Of a stretch of DNA of 64,000 nucleotides, positions 36,439-47,820 are shown one piece after another. Both the position numbers and the translations under genes were made by a program. This DNA comes from Orientallactaga sibirica (taxonomy: Eukaryota > Chordata > Mammalia > Rodentia > Dipodidae): contig JAEOAD010000048.1 in assembly GCA_036365145.1 (NCBI GenBank), positions 16,871,001-16,935,000 of the forward strand, written 5' to 3'. Under the pieces are notes generated by a model. That model saw only the letters and a list, made by a program, of their open reading frames with translations, ran no database searches and was not told where the DNA came from. Every line of letters starts with the position of its first letter. Position 1 is the stretch's first letter.

Positions 36439-36757
36439 TGTGGTGATTTGGTTCAGGTGTCCCCCATAAATTTAGGTGTTCTGAAGGCTAGGTTCCCAGA
36501 TGATAGAAATTTGGGAATTAACACCTCCTGGAGGCAGTGAATTGTTCAGGGCGGGCTTATGTGTATTATAGCCAGTTTCCCCTTGCCAGTGTTTGGCAGG
36601 GGGTGATGTCCACCCTCTGCTCATGCCATCATTTTCCCCTGCCACCATGGAGCTTCCCCTAGAGTCTGTAAGCCAAAAAAACCCTTTTTTTTTTTTTTTT
36701 CTACAAGCTGCTTTTGGTTGGATGATTTCTGCCAGCAATGCGAACCTGACTGCAACA
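36439..36757 (+). repeat. MaLR 5' LTR
   Basis: Starts TGTGGTGATTTGGTTCAGGT and ends CCTGACTGCAACA. It contains CACCATGGAGCTTCCCC and the AAGCCAAAAAAACCC region, where the 3' LTR has AATAAA. It lacks about 40 bp found in the 3' LTR (around 39270-39310). Confidence 0.88.
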
Positions 36758-37927
36758 GTGAAGTTGGTACCAGAGGAGTGGGGTTGCTGCTAGACACCTG
36801 ACTGTGTGGTTGGCCTTTTGGAGCTGATTTTCAAGAGTAATGTGGAAGGATTTGAAACCTTGGTCTAAGAGATGCCTTGCAGTGCTGTAAGTACAACTTG
36901 ATGGACTGTTCTGGTCATAGTTGAAAGACTTGAATGCAGTAAGAATGGTTTGGCTTGTGAGGGTGGAAAAGAGTTTTGCATGGACTGAGCTGAAGCAGAT
37001 TATATGAGAGGCTTGCTGTTATGCCCGTGTCCTGAGAAGTTGTGCAGGGTTGCATTGTGTAGATATGGACTGGTGTCACCAGTGGAATATGGCACAGAAA
37101 AAATGAAATCTTTGGGCCGAAACTGCTGCCTGTTCAGCCACAATTGTATGAGAGATTACAGTCATTGAGATTGGGCCAGCTGACCTGCATTGGGACAACA
37201 GAAAGAATGCAGTCTTTTGAAAGGGTCTGAATGCTGAAGGAGTGTCCTGTTCTTCAAAGTCTGCCTTATTCCCCTCTGGATTAACAAATTGGCACCCCAC
37301 CTGGTATTATGGAGTATAAGATATGCAGAAAAGAGAGGGTCATTGAATTTGCAACATGGTCTTTTGTTTTGGAAATGGCCATGAGCAGTGTGAAGCAGGT
37401 TTGCTGGATGCCTGCATGGAGATCCAATGGAGCCTTGAGGATGGACCATGGGTTGCAGTGGAGACCCAGTGGAGATGCCAGGGCCATAGATGGCTGCTAA
37501 GGAGAGATGCTGTCCTCAGATGAAGTTTTCCAGGACTGTGAGTAGCCTAGCTAGAGGGGCGGAACTGGAACTCCAGACACTTGCTGGTTAGAATTATCGG
37601 ACTTGGAGATTTGTCACTGACTAGAGTTGTTGGACTTGGAGCTACAGAGTTTGGTGTTTGCCCTGTTTAAATCTTGTATTGGTTGAATATTTCCTTGCTA
37701 TGCCCAGTGCCATCTTTTGCAGTGTGAATGTTTATTCTGTGCCATTATGGGTTTTTTTTTTTTTGGAGCGGGGAGGGTTGATATTATGGCTCAGTTAAAA
37801 GATCTCAGATTATGGGAATGTTTGAACATCATTAGGGTTCATAAAAATTATGGGGACGTTTAAAGTTGGAGAATGCATTGAATTTTACATCACGGATGGT
37901 TATCAGTTTATGGGGCCAGGCGTGGAA
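36758..37927 (+). mobile_element. MaLR internal region, copy 1
   Basis: Primer site, then noncoding sequence including TGATTTTCAAGAGTAATGTG and GATATTATGGCTCAGTTAAA, ending at the purine tract GGGGCCAGGCGTGGAA. Short ORFs here recur identically in copy 2. Confidence 0.88.
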
Positions 37928-38020
37928 TGTGGTGGTTTGATTCAGGTGTCCCCATAAACTTAGGTGTTCTGAATGCTGATGTAGAGTTGATGGAGATTTG
38001 GGCTTTGGGCCCTCCTGGAG
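37928..38020 (+). repeat. Truncated central MaLR LTR
   Basis: Only the first 93 bases of an LTR, TGTGGTGGTTTGATTCAGGT to CCTCCTGGAG. It shares the short deletion after TTCTGAATGCTGATGTAGA with the 3' LTR and not with the 5' LTR. It then joins internal sequence at CTGATTTTC. Confidence 0.9.
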
Positions 38021-38021
38021 A

Positions 38022-39126
38022 CTGATTTTCAAGAGTAATGTGGAAGGATTTGAAACCTTGGTCTAAGAGATGCCTTGCGGTGCTGTAAGTACAACTTGAT
38101 GGACTGTTCTGGTCATAGTTGAAAGACTTGAATGCAGTAAGAATGGTTTGGCTTGTGAGGGTGGAAAAGAGTTTTGCATGGACTGAGCTGAAGCAGATTA
38201 TATGAGAGGCTTGCTGTTATGCCCGTGTCCTGAGAAGTTGTGCAGGGTTGCATTGTGTAGATATGGACTGGTGTCACCAGTGGAATATGGCACAGAAAAA
38301 ATGAAATCTTTGGGCCGAAACTGCTGCCTGTTCAGCCACAATTGTATGAGAGATTACAGTCATTGAGATTGGGCCAGCTGACCTGCATTGGGACAACAGA
38401 AAGAATGCAGTCTTTTGAAAGGGTCTGAATGCTGAAGGAGTGTCCTGTTCTTCAAAGTCTGCCTTATTCCCCTCTGGAATAACAAATTGGCACCCCACCT
38501 GGTATTATGGAGTATAAGATATGCAGAAAAGAGAGGGTCATTGAATTTGCAACATGGTCTTTTGTTTTGGAAATGGCCATGAGCAGTGTGAAGCAGGTTT
38601 GCTGGATGCCTGCATGGAGATCCAATGGAGCCTTGAGGATGGACCATGGGTTGCAGTGGAGACCCAGTGGAGATGCCAGGGCCATAGATGGCTGCTAAGG
38701 AGAGATGCTGTCCTCAGATGAAGTTTTCCAGGACTGTGAGTAGCCTAGCTGGAGGGGCGGAACTGGAACTCCAGACACTTGCTGGTTAGAATTATCGGAC
38801 TTGGAGATTTGTCACTGACTAGAGTTGTTGGACTTGGAGCTACAGAGTTTGGTGTTTGCCCTGTTTAAATCTTGTATTGGTTGAATATTTCCTTGCTATG
38901 CCCAGTGCCATCTTTTGCAGTGTGAATGTTTATTCTGTGCCATTATGGGATTTTTTTTTGGAGCGGGGGAGGGTTGATATTATGGCTCAGTTAAAAGATC
39001 TCAGATTATGGGAATGTTTGAACATCATTAGGGTTCATAAAAATTATGGGGATGTTTAAAGTTGGACTGAATGCATTGAATTTTACATCACGGATGGTTA
39101 TCAGTTTATGGGGGCCAGGCGTGGAA
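38022..39126 (+). mobile_element. MaLR internal region, copy 2
   Basis: Collinear with 36824-37927. By eye I noted only a few single-base differences (for example CTTGCAGTG/CTTGCGGTG, GGATTAAC/GGAATAAC, AGCTAGAGG/AGCTGGAGG) plus homopolymer length changes. Lacks the primer site and the first part of the internal region. Confidence 0.9.
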
Positions 39127-39473
39127 TGTGGTGGTTTGATTCAGGTGTCCCCCATAAACTTAGGTGTTCTGAATGCTGATGTAGATTTGAGAATTAACCC
39201 TCCTGGAGGCAGTGCATTGTTGGGGGTGGGCTTATGGGTATTATAGGCAGTTTCCACTTGCCAGTATTTGACACACTCTCCTGTTGCTATTGTCCACCTT
39301 ATGTTGGCCAGGGAGTGATATCCACCCTCTGCTCATGCCATCATTTTCCCCTGCCATCATGGAGCTTCCCCTTAAGTCTGTAAGCCAAAATAAACCTTTT
39401 TTTTTTTTTTTTTTCCCCACAAGCAGCTTTTGGTTGGTTGATTTCTGCCAGCAATGCGAACCTGACTGCAACA
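39127..39473 (+). repeat. MaLR 3' LTR
   Basis: TGTGGTGGTTTGATTCAGGT to CCTGACTGCAACA, 347 bases, with AATAAACC before a T-run. It is followed by ACATG, the right target duplication. Confidence 0.9.
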
Positions 39474-39478
39474 ACATG

Positions 39479-39840
39479 TTAGTGTTGAGTGTGGTGTACT
39501 GAGTCAGGATGAGTGAGTTGACTATCTGCTATTGTCTTCCAAGCCAATCATAAGAGTCCTTGCTACTCACATGACTCCTATGGCCTCACGTTACCATGAC
39601 AGGGAGTCATAGAGGCTCCATTGCAGAAGGAAGTGGCTGAGTCATCTCTTCCCCGCAGTGCTCCCCCACATTGCTTCGTTCTGTCTTCCTCTGTGTACCC
39701 AGTTGTAGCTGCTTCCCCTCAGCGGGCTTCGTCCCTGAGCTCATGCAGAAATCAATTTAAGTATGGTTTCTCTAGTGTGATTCCTTCCAGTTTTCCGTGG
39801 AAATGTTAGTATAAAGAGGTGAGAACATGTCACTCCAGTG
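39479..39840. other. Unassigned sequence
   Basis: No feature recognised. Confidence 0.5.
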
Positions 39841-39851
39841 AAAAGAGCTCA

Positions 39852-40074
39852 ATGGCTGGAGAGATGGTTCAGTGGTTAAAGTGCTTACTTGACAAGCCAG
39901 ACAGCCTGGGGTTCAATTCCCCAGTACCCATGTAAAGCCAGAGTGGTGCATGCATCTGGAGTTTGTTTGCAGTGGCAGGAAGCCCTGGCACACCCATACT
40001 CACTCTCTCTGTCTGCCTCTTTCTGTCTCTCACAAATAAATAAGTAAATAATTTAAAAAGAAAGGAAAAGAAAA
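39852..40074 (+). repeat. DIP SINE, first of a direct pair
   Basis: GGCTGGAGAGATGGTTCAGT, TTCAATTCCCCAGTACCCAT, AAATAAATAAGTAAATAATT tail. AAAAGAGCT occurs at 39841-39849 and again before the second DIP. Confidence 0.94.
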
Positions 40075-40078
40075 AAGA

Positions 40079-40300
40079 GCTGGAGAGATTGCTCAGTGGT
40101 TAAGGTGCTTGCCTGCAAAGCCTAATGACCTGCTTCAGTTCCCAAGTACTCACTTAAAGCCAAACACACAAAGTGGTGCTTGTGCCTCGAGTTCATTTGC
40201 AGTGACTAGAGGCCCTGGCATACCCATTCTCTCTCTCTCTCTCTCTTTCTCCATCTCTTCTTGCAAATAAAATAAGTAAATATTTTAAAATTTTTTATAA
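40079..40300 (+). repeat. DIP SINE, second of a direct pair
   Basis: AGCTGGAGAGATTGCTCAGT, GTTCATTTGCAGTGACTAGA, CT-rich stretch and AAATAAAATAAGTAAATATT tail, then ATGAAAAGAGATCTCA, which resembles the sequence left of the first copy. Confidence 0.93.
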
Positions 40301-40554
40301 AAGGCATGAAAAGAGATCTCATAGGTGGATGGAACTGCCACTGAGAAATAGCCAATAGAACAGGGCTGGAGGGGGGGGTCTTAGCAGAGTTGGTGCACAT
40401 CATCTGAGGAAGACTGGGCTCATGACGCCAGGAGCTATGAGCCATGAGAGGGAAGGGAGAGGAGGATACTGATTTCATCAGCTGGCTACTGAGGTTGCGA
40501 CTGTACATGCAACAAGTTTCTACTTTTTTATTTTATTAGTTTGATTATATTAAG
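40301..40554. other. Unassigned sequence
   Basis: No feature recognised apart from a G8-9 run near 40372. Confidence 0.5.
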
Positions 40555-40612
40555 TGGTATCTCACTCTGCAGCCTAGACTGGCCTGGATCTTATCCTCTC
40601 CCTGTCTTACGA
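40555..40612 (-). repeat. Short B1-like fragment
   Basis: ATCTCACTCTGCAGCCTAGA and CTGGCCTGGATCTTATC match the antisense B1 5' portion. Degraded and partial. Confidence 0.55.
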
Positions 40613-41621
40613 TCCTGAATGATAACAAGAGAGGACTATGTATATGTTGGGCTATTTTGATACTGTGGTAGGAGATATGCATTCAGCTCTTTCTTGCCCC
40701 CACATTAATATAAAATAAAACTCCGAAATGTCCTTCTACCAAGACAAAAGCATTCTTTTCCATCAGCTAATTCTGTTTATGCGAGTTGCTCATACCAATG
40801 GGATGCTAGCAGGTGAGATCCAAACAGTGGCTTTTGGAGCACTGACATAGACGGATGCTCTGCCTTCTTGTTCCCGTCTATTGCCATGAAGGGGAACATC
40901 AAAGTTGTTCGTGTTCTAGTTGCTAGTTTCCCATGTATTGACAGATAGGTCCCATGTGTTGTTGACAAGGCCTTACATTCTGCAGCTATTGGATGGAATG
41001 TTTTGTAGATGTTTGTTAAGTCCATTTGGCAGAGGGTGTAATTTAACTCTGTGGTACCTTCTTTCTGTCTGGAAGAACTATCCATTGCTGCCCATGGGAT
41101 ACTATTGCATGCAGTGTCTTGATCTATCTCCTTTTTGATCTATTAATATTTGCCTTATATAGGTGGGTGCTCTGATATTAGGTATGTGCATAATATATTC
41201 TGATATACATACATAAGAGTAATATTGCCTGTTGCCAGAGTGACACCTTTATCATTATATAATGAGCCTTGCCTCATCTTATTGCCTTTGACTTAAGTTT
41301 ATTCAATCAGATATTAGTAGATAATGCTATAGTAACTTCCATTGTCTTTTGCTTCCATTTGTATGAAGTGTCTTATTCAAGTCCTTTGTGTTCATACTGT
41401 GTATGTTCTTAGTGGTGACCTCAGTTTGTGTAAGCAACACATAGTGTGATTTGTATTCTTATCAATTCATTCACTTTATGGCATTTAGTTATATGATGTG
41501 AAGGGATTTAGTGGCAGGTCAGTTTTTACTAACATCATTTTGTATTTTTTTTCATATTATACTTTATTTCTTTTTTTTTTCTTTCTACCTTTTAAAAATA
41601 TTTTATTCTTTTTTGTTATTT

Positions 41622-41823
41622 TTAAAGTTTTATTTATTTGAGAGAGACAGACAGAGAGAGAAAGAGAAAGAATAGGTACGTCAGGGCCTCCTGCTTCTGC
41701 AAACAAACTCCAAACACATGCACCACTTTGTGCATCTGGCTTTTAGTGGGCCCTGGGGAATCGAACCCAAGTTGTTAGGCTTTGTAGAGAAGCACCTTCA
41801 TCACTGAGCCATCTCTCCAGCCC
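41622..41823 (-). repeat. DIP SINE, short subfamily
   Basis: TTTATTTATTTGAGAGAGAC, CTTCTGCAAACAAACTCCAA, CACTGAGCCATCTCTCCAGC. Confidence 0.93.
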
Positions 41824-42681
41824 TAAAGACCCCTTTTGATTATAACAAGCTATTTTAACACAATAATGACTAAGCAAAGGATGAGAACAGAATCAAAGAG
41901 GAAATATAATAAAGTCACACACTAGTTCTTCTTCCCACACTTAGCATTTTCACCATCCCATTTTATATATGTCTCCACTGCCTGTCATTTATCACTTTAA
42001 TATAGGTATTGCTATATTCACAGTACTAGTAGATCTATCTTTTGTCTTAATACTAAAGACATGAATGATTTATATAACATATTTATAATATTAGATACTT
42101 CTATATTGGTCTGCTCAATTATTTTTTCCAGTGAGTTTTATACCTTCTCATATTTTCTATCAATGCCTCTTTCTTTCATTTAACGAATTTACTTTATCAT
42201 TTCTATCCCACAGAAAACATTTCTGGTGGAGACATAATCTCAGCTTCTAGTTGTCTGGGGATAGCTTTATTTTTCATTCATTTCTCAATGATAGCATTGC
42301 TGGGTGACATTTTTCTCTTCAGTTTTCTGGAACTATCATGCCGTTCTCTCCTGGTATGTAAGTTCTCTGTTGAATAGACTGATTTCAGGCAACTTGGTAT
42401 ACTCCCATTTGTTATTTTAAAAAAGAATTTCTGGGACCTTGAGAATCGTGTTTGTATCTTTTACCTTCGGCAGCTTAATTATAAGATGTTGTGGTAGACT
42501 TTAGTGAGTTAAACCTGACTGGCAACCTTTGATCTTCCTGTATCAAGATATTCCTTTCTTTCCATTGAATCATTTTCTAGTATTTTCTTTCAATAAGATT
42601 TCTAACCCTTCATCATTCTCAAGTCGCTTTTGAATCTTAATTTTCAGGATATTTATTTTACTATTTCTTTAAGCATTTTCT

Positions 42682-42838
42682 TTCTTTCTTTCTTTCTTTT
42701 TTCGAGGTAGGGTCTCACTCTGGTCCAGGCTGACCTGGAATTAGCTATGTAGTCTCAGGATGGCCTAGAACTCACGGCATTCCTCCTACCTCTACCTCCA
42801 GAGTGCTGGGATTAAAGGCGTGCGCCACCACGCCCGGC
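42682..42838 (-). repeat. B1 SINE inside L1
   Basis: TTCGAGGTAGGGTCTCACTC, GAGTGCTGGGATTAAAGGCG, CACCACGCCCGGCT. A perfect 18-bp target duplication TTTCTTTAAGCATTTTCT at 42664-42681 and 42839-42856. (TTTC)n replaces a pure T tail. Young by preservation. Confidence 0.97.
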
Positions 42839-43675
42839 TTTCTTTAAGCATTTTCTATTCTTCCTTTTCCTTTTTCTTCCTCTTTGCATGTTCAACAGTC
42901 TGTCTTTGAGCTATCTAATTCTTTCTTCTGCTTAACCTATCAGTGTCTTCTATTGTTTTCCCCAGATGACTGCATTCTGCTGTCTGATTTTTCTCTATGA
43001 CTTGTCCTGCTATTGTCAACTTCAAACATTCTTGATTTGGCTGAGCTCATTCTGCAACTCAAGGGTGTCTGTTTAACTTTGAAAACCTCATTTCTATCTC
43101 TCTACTAAGTCCCTGTTAAAAGATTTAACATTTTTCTGTATTTCTTCAAGCCCATTGAGTTTCCATAAATCAAAAGTTTTAAATTCTTATCTGAATATTC
43201 TATCATACTAATTACTGTCTCATATTTTATTAGACTTTTTGAAGAGGTCACGTTTACCTGAAAACCCTGATGATTTTGGGCACATGGCAGCCCCCTGGGT
43301 ACTGAAGGAGTCTGTCTACCTCATCTGGCTTTGTTTATGCCCATCTTTCCAGAAATTTTTTTTTTTTAAAATTACTTATGGCTTCTGGGAGCAGCAATAT
43401 CCACTCATGCAGGATGCTTCTGTTCAAATTCTCTTTCTGTTTTTCTTTTTTCAATTATATTTTTAATTAGCTATCAAAGTGGTGTGCTTCCATAGTGCTT
43501 ATTCAAATATCCTTAGTTTTGGTTAGTCCTTCCTTTTCACCCCACCTTGCTTCCATCCTCCACCCATGATTACTTAAACCTTCCTGTCCCTGGAATTCTC
43601 CCTTTCTATTTTCATACTGTCCTCCATCTTAATGCCTCTCCCCACCCCATGGCCTCTTTCTACTTAGGACCTCTT

Positions 43676-43905
43676 TTTTTTTTTTTTTTTCAAAATTTAT
43701 TTGAGAGGAGGGAGGGTGGAAGAGAGAGAGAGAGAGAGAGATTGAGAGAGAGAGAAACAGATATAGAGAGAATGAGCATGCCAGGACCTCCAGCCACTGC
43801 ATGTGCCCCTTTGTGCATCTAGCTTTATGTTGGTACTTGAGAATGGAACCCAGCTCCTATAGCTTTGCAGGCAAGTGCCTTAAAGGCTGAGCATCTCTCC
43901 AGCCC
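43676..43905 (-). repeat. DIP SINE
   Basis: T-run, TTTATTTGAGAGGAGGGAGG, (GA)n, CCAGCCACTGCATGTGCCCC (a segment is deleted here), GCTGAGCATCTCTCCAGCCC. Confidence 0.9.
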
Positions 43906-44220
43906 TGTGGGGTCTTTCTAGATTCATGGAATTTACAGATCTTCACTCCAACTTAAAAACAAATCTAAAAATTCAAAGCTATGATCAACACAGGAGAGAG
44001 AGCATGCTGCATTTGTCTTTCTTAGCTTAGGTTACCTCACTTAATACAATATATATCCAGTTCCCTGAAAATTGCAGTTTCATTTTCTTTATGAGTGAAT
44101 AGATTCAAATGTGTATATGAGCCATGTTTTCATTATCCAGTCATCAGCTGATATTCATCTTAACTGATTTTACTTCCTTGTTATTGTGAATGAACATGGA
44201 TGCACAGGAATCTCAGGTGG

Positions 44221-44368
44221 GATACAGAACCCTAGGGTATATGCTCAGGAGAGGAATAGCCGAGTCATGTGATGGTTCAATTGTTTCTCTGAAGAGGGAT
44301 ATAGAACCCTAGGGTATATGCTCAAGAGAGGAATAGCCAAGTCCTGTGATGGCTCAATTGTTTGTCCT
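44221..44368. repeat. 77-bp tandem duplication inside L1
   Basis: Units begin at 44221 (GATACAGAACCCTAGGGTAT) and 44298 (GATATAGAACCCTAGGGTAT) and share ATGCTCA-GAGAGGAATAGCC and GTGATGG-TCAATTGTTT with a few substitutions. L1 coordinates repeat once. Confidence 0.92.
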
Positions 44369-44600
44369 TTGGAGGATCTTCCACAGTTGCTGAGCCAGTT
44401 TACCCTCCCCATACAACAGTGGGACAGCATTCCCCTTTCCCTACATCCTTGCCACTATCAATGGCTAGGGATTTTGAAAAGTTTAAAAAATATTTATTGG
44501 CCATTTTGCATTTCTTCTTTTTAAAATTCTCTGTTCAGTTCCATAGCTGATTGGATTGGTTGCTTTCTTGGTTTAGATTTTTTTTGTTAGTTCTTTGTCT

Positions 44601-45239
44601 ATTCTAGATATTAGTACTCTAGACCTGGGTGGAATAATTTCTTTGGTCTATTGTCAGTGCTCTCCTTGTGACAAAATAGATGCTTATTCACATCTCTGGG
44701 AAAAATCATGCACCATACCTATATCCCACAGCCGCAAAACCCTACACAGTCTCAAAAGGCACTCAAGTCCCATTCCACAGCTGGTCATGATGCACACCAA
44801 AGCTCGAGTCCAGTCCACCGAGGTTCACGTCTTTTCCTGATGCAAAGGTAGTTCTGGAGCTCTCCCTGGGAGTGCTGGCCTGGCAACGCTGTGATGCGAT
44901 TTGGGGAACTGGGAATGAAACAGTTAGTTGGTCACCAAAGCTGGTGCCAGTCTGTGTCACATCTGACAGTTCCTCACAGATTAATGGAACTTGGAAGTGT
45001 GTGTTTGTGTGTGTGTGTGTAAAACAGTTGTTCCAAAGCTAGCAATGACACCAGCCCAAGCTGGAGTGTAAACCACTAGCATACTGTCTCTGCCTGTTGC
45101 GAGGTTCATGTGTGAGCTCTGTCTGTATAAGTGCCTTTGTTTCTTCCGAAGCTGGCTCCATATTTCTGGGGCTGGCGCTGAGAACCTGAACAAAAGCCCT
45201 GCAAACTCCTTTCCTGCTCCCAGTGAGTAGATTCTTGTG
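44601..45239. other. Unassigned sequence
   Basis: No family recognised. A short (GT)n is at 45000-45020. Confidence 0.45.
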
Positions 45240-46062
45240 GTTGGGGTTAGGGTGATGGAGGCAATTGCTTCATTTCATGATGCACTAGTTCAAGTGACCA
45301 TTGGGGTTCGCCTTGCAGTAGTAGGTTGTGTGCTGTGCTTGGCAGTGAGTGTCACTGTAGCAGTCCTGGCTGTAGGTTTTAAGTATAAGGTCTGAATTTA
45401 ATTCTCCCCATCAAGGGGAGGAAAGAATTAAAAACCCATCCCACCAAGGCAGAAGTACTGACCAATGCCATAACTTTCTTTTTGATTCCATGTTTGCTCG
45501 GTATACTTAGCCTTTTAAAAGTAATTCAAACTGCTCTCACTTTTGGCTGGAGAATCTGTTCTATCTCAGAGATGGAGAATATCGGATACATCAATACATC
45601 AAGAAGAGAGAGCCGATTGTCTACCAGGAGATGGGTCACCTCCACCTCATCTGCCCAGGCCCAGAAGTCATTACAGAGGAAGCAGTGCCATGAATACTGC
45701 TCTCATGGCTAGGCTGAAAATCAGTTCCAGGGAGTTGTCAAGACACTGTGGTCACTCAAACCTCATCAAACAAAGATCCAGAGACTACAGAGAAAGCAAC
45801 ACGAAATCAGGTCCACATCTTGCCCACCAAGGCTTAGGGACATTTTGGAGGAGGGGCGCAGAAAGATTGTAAGAGCCTCGGGGTGTCAGGGTGGATGGGA
45901 ATAGCCAGAAGCACAGTGTTCTCCCTTCCTCTCCCCCCACCCCCAGAGACGATTGAGGCATCTTGGTCCCCACAATAAATATCAATAGCCCCACCACTGA
46001 TGAGGACACTCAGCAGAATTGGGGCACAAACTTTTTATTAAAAAATAATTTTTTTACTTTTT
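45240..46062 (+). mobile_element. L1 3' UTR, sense orientation
   Basis: The right part is clear: CAAGGCTTAGGGACATTTTG, GGAGGAGGGGCGCAGAAAGA, TTGTAAGAGCC, then CCCCACAATAAATATCAATA and an A-rich end, in the order of rodent Lx-type 3' UTRs. The left part (45240-45700) is assigned by continuity only. TTTTTATTAAAAAATAA ends it. Confidence 0.6.
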
Positions 46063-46107
46063 TTTTTTTGATCATTGAATACTAGGACTAAGTTTTATCA
46101 TTTTATA

Positions 46108-46342
46108 TATTTTTTTGTTTTGTTTTTCTGAGGCAATCCCAACAGACTGCCCTTTTATGTGAGAGAGAGAGAAAGAGAGAATTGCATGCCAAGGCCTCTA
46201 GCTACCGTAATCGAACTCTAGACGCACACCAACCCCCTTGTGCACATATGTCACCTGGCTTACATGGGACCTGGAGAGTTGAACATGAGTCCTTAGGCTT
46301 TGCAGGCAAGCGCCTTAATCACTAAACCATTTCTCCAGCCCC
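46108..46342 (-). repeat. DIP SINE, short subfamily
   Basis: (GA)n, AGCTACCGTAATCGAACTCT, AACCCCCTTGTGCACATATG, CACTAAACCATTTCTCCAGC. TATATTTGTTTTT-like flanks. Confidence 0.9.
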
Positions 46343-47820
46343 TATATTTGTTTTTCTTTTAGAGTCTTGTTTTAAAAATACCCCCACTTTGATATATATT
46401 TCATGGTGGTTTGTGTGTTTTCATTGCTCAGTCGGATTTCAGGACAGTTCTGTATTTTTCTTCACCTAGTCTATGATTGTGATCTCTCAACTCCTCTTCC
46501 CATGAACTACTCAAATACTGTCCTCCTCATACCGAACTCTTTCTCACATTCTCTCCTTTTATCCCCTGCTCTTTGTACTCCATCACTGCAAGCTTCCATA
46601 ACCTTAACAACCTCTAAATCTGCAGACCCTAAAAGTATCCCAACTTCCCTCTCCCATATGACCTTTCTTACTCCATCTTTCTCAAAAGTTAACTTTAATC
46701 TCCATCCTAAACCAACCTACTTCCCTCTGATTTCTAGCAACCAAATTCATAGTATTCTCCTTACCACCCATGAACATTTATCTACCAATACTTAGTGAAG
46801 GCAAAGGGCCCATGGTTGTTAATGAGCGGCTTTGGCATTTGCATAGCAGGCACATCCTCTAGCTTTCCCCACTCCTGCTGGTAGTATGTGTTCTCCACCT
46901 CCTCAAAGTCCCATCACCTCCCTGACAGCACCACCCACTGGTATTATCCATAGACATGAGTCTGCGGAGACCTTCTTCCATTCAAACCACCACAGCAGCG
47001 GAGGGTCCCAGGACACAATGCAGGTGGAAGAAGGAGGCTCCTGAAAATGGTTTGGCCGAAGTTGTTGAAGTAAACACTCTGTAGTCAGTGTACAGTGCCT
47101 CAGGATTGTTTCAGGGATGCTTGTTTGGAGGTAAGCCCGTGACTGCAAAAAGGGACAGGAACTAGAGAGTATCATACTTAGCTGGGTGTGGGGTGCAAGC
47201 CTGACCCCATGGAGATATGAATGTGAACTTGGGAGAGGGGAATGCCTAGGGCAATCTGATTGGCTAAATGTGGAAAGAGAGAGGGGGAAAATGATAACAT
47301 TTCCAACCTGTGTGATGCAGTGGGGGTGATGACTCCCCTGGAAGATGCGCAAGGGAATCGGAGCTGTGATTTGAGGAGAGGAGAGAAATGACGCGCATCT
47401 GCCTTTGGACAGAGTCAGTATTATCTTCCTCTGGGCAGTGGACGCCTTGTCATTTGTAGCCATCAGGAACCCAGCAACAATCGTCAGCCAATGGAAAGGT
47501 ATTGGTATTGAATTCCTATCCATCCCAGCTTGAAACTAAGCATACTGAAATACCCCACGTGTCTCCTTAACATTCTTTAAAGAAATCCTTCAATGGTGAC
47601 AGATGCATTTTGTAGGAGGGAGGCCTTCAGCATCTTCAACTCCTGGGTTGGGTGGAAAAAGCTGGTGGCAGGGGGTTTTGGAGAAAGATGGGGTGTCTGG
47701 ACAATCATTGGCATTTTAACTGTCCCCCATCAAAAGGCTTCAAATCTGGGAAATCAAGAGTGACAGGATCATGTACCTCCCAAGAGCTGAAAATAAACTT
47801 CTTCCTATTTTCCTGGTCAT
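46343..47820. other. Unassigned sequence with a 206-codon ORF
   Basis: The longest ATG-started ORF of the window lies here on the minus strand (46903-47523). It has no motif, signal peptide, membrane segment or family that I recognise, and no splice or promoter context. I treat it as probably chance. Confidence 0.45.

Larger units (their letters stand above)
36439..39473 (+). mobile_element. ERVL-MaLR element with internal tandem duplication
   Basis: Order: LTR, internal region, truncated LTR, second internal region, LTR. Flanks are GCATG (36434-36438) and ACATG (39474-39478), a 5-bp target duplication with one mismatch, the length expected for ERVL-class elements. A primer site TGGTACCAGAGGAGTGGGGT (36765-36784) resembles a tRNA-Leu complement, as in MaLRs. 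A purine-rich tract (GGGGGCCAGGCGTGGAA) precedes the 3' LTR. I see no gag, pol or env reading frame. MaLRs are nonautonomous, so this is normal. Confidence 0.85.
40680..43440 (-). mobile_element. Old L1, 5' region, interrupted
   Basis: Antisense L1 5' sequences: GTTAAGTCCATTTGGCAGAG, CTTTCTGTCTGGAAGAACTA, TTTATCATTATATAATGAGC, ATTCTTTCTTCTGCTTAACC, GAGGTCACGTTTACCTGAAA. The phrases come in the order expected for the 5' UTR/ORF1-proximal part of an old mammalian L1. A DIP (41622-41823) and a B1 (42682-42838) have landed in it. No ORF is intact. Confidence 0.7.
43450..44600 (-). mobile_element. L1 3' end, interrupted
   Basis: Antisense L1: TTGTCTTTCTTAGCTTAGGT, TTACCTCACTTAATACAATA, TTCCTTGTTATTGTGAATGA, GGGTATATGCTCAGGAGAGG. 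It is split by a DIP at 43676-43905 and carries a 77-bp tandem duplication at 44221-44368. Confidence 0.8.

Noticed and set aside
37076..38698. Identical ORF sets at 37.1-37.5 and 38.3-38.7 kb (74, 95 and 63 codons)
   Set aside because: The identity comes from the duplicated noncoding MaLR body, not from a duplicated gene.
46903..47523. 206-codon ORF on the minus strand, the longest ATG-started ORF
   Set aside because: No recognisable domain, signal or membrane segment, no exon context, and Ser/Thr/Pro/Leu-rich composition typical of chance translation. Length alone is compatible with chance in 64 kb.
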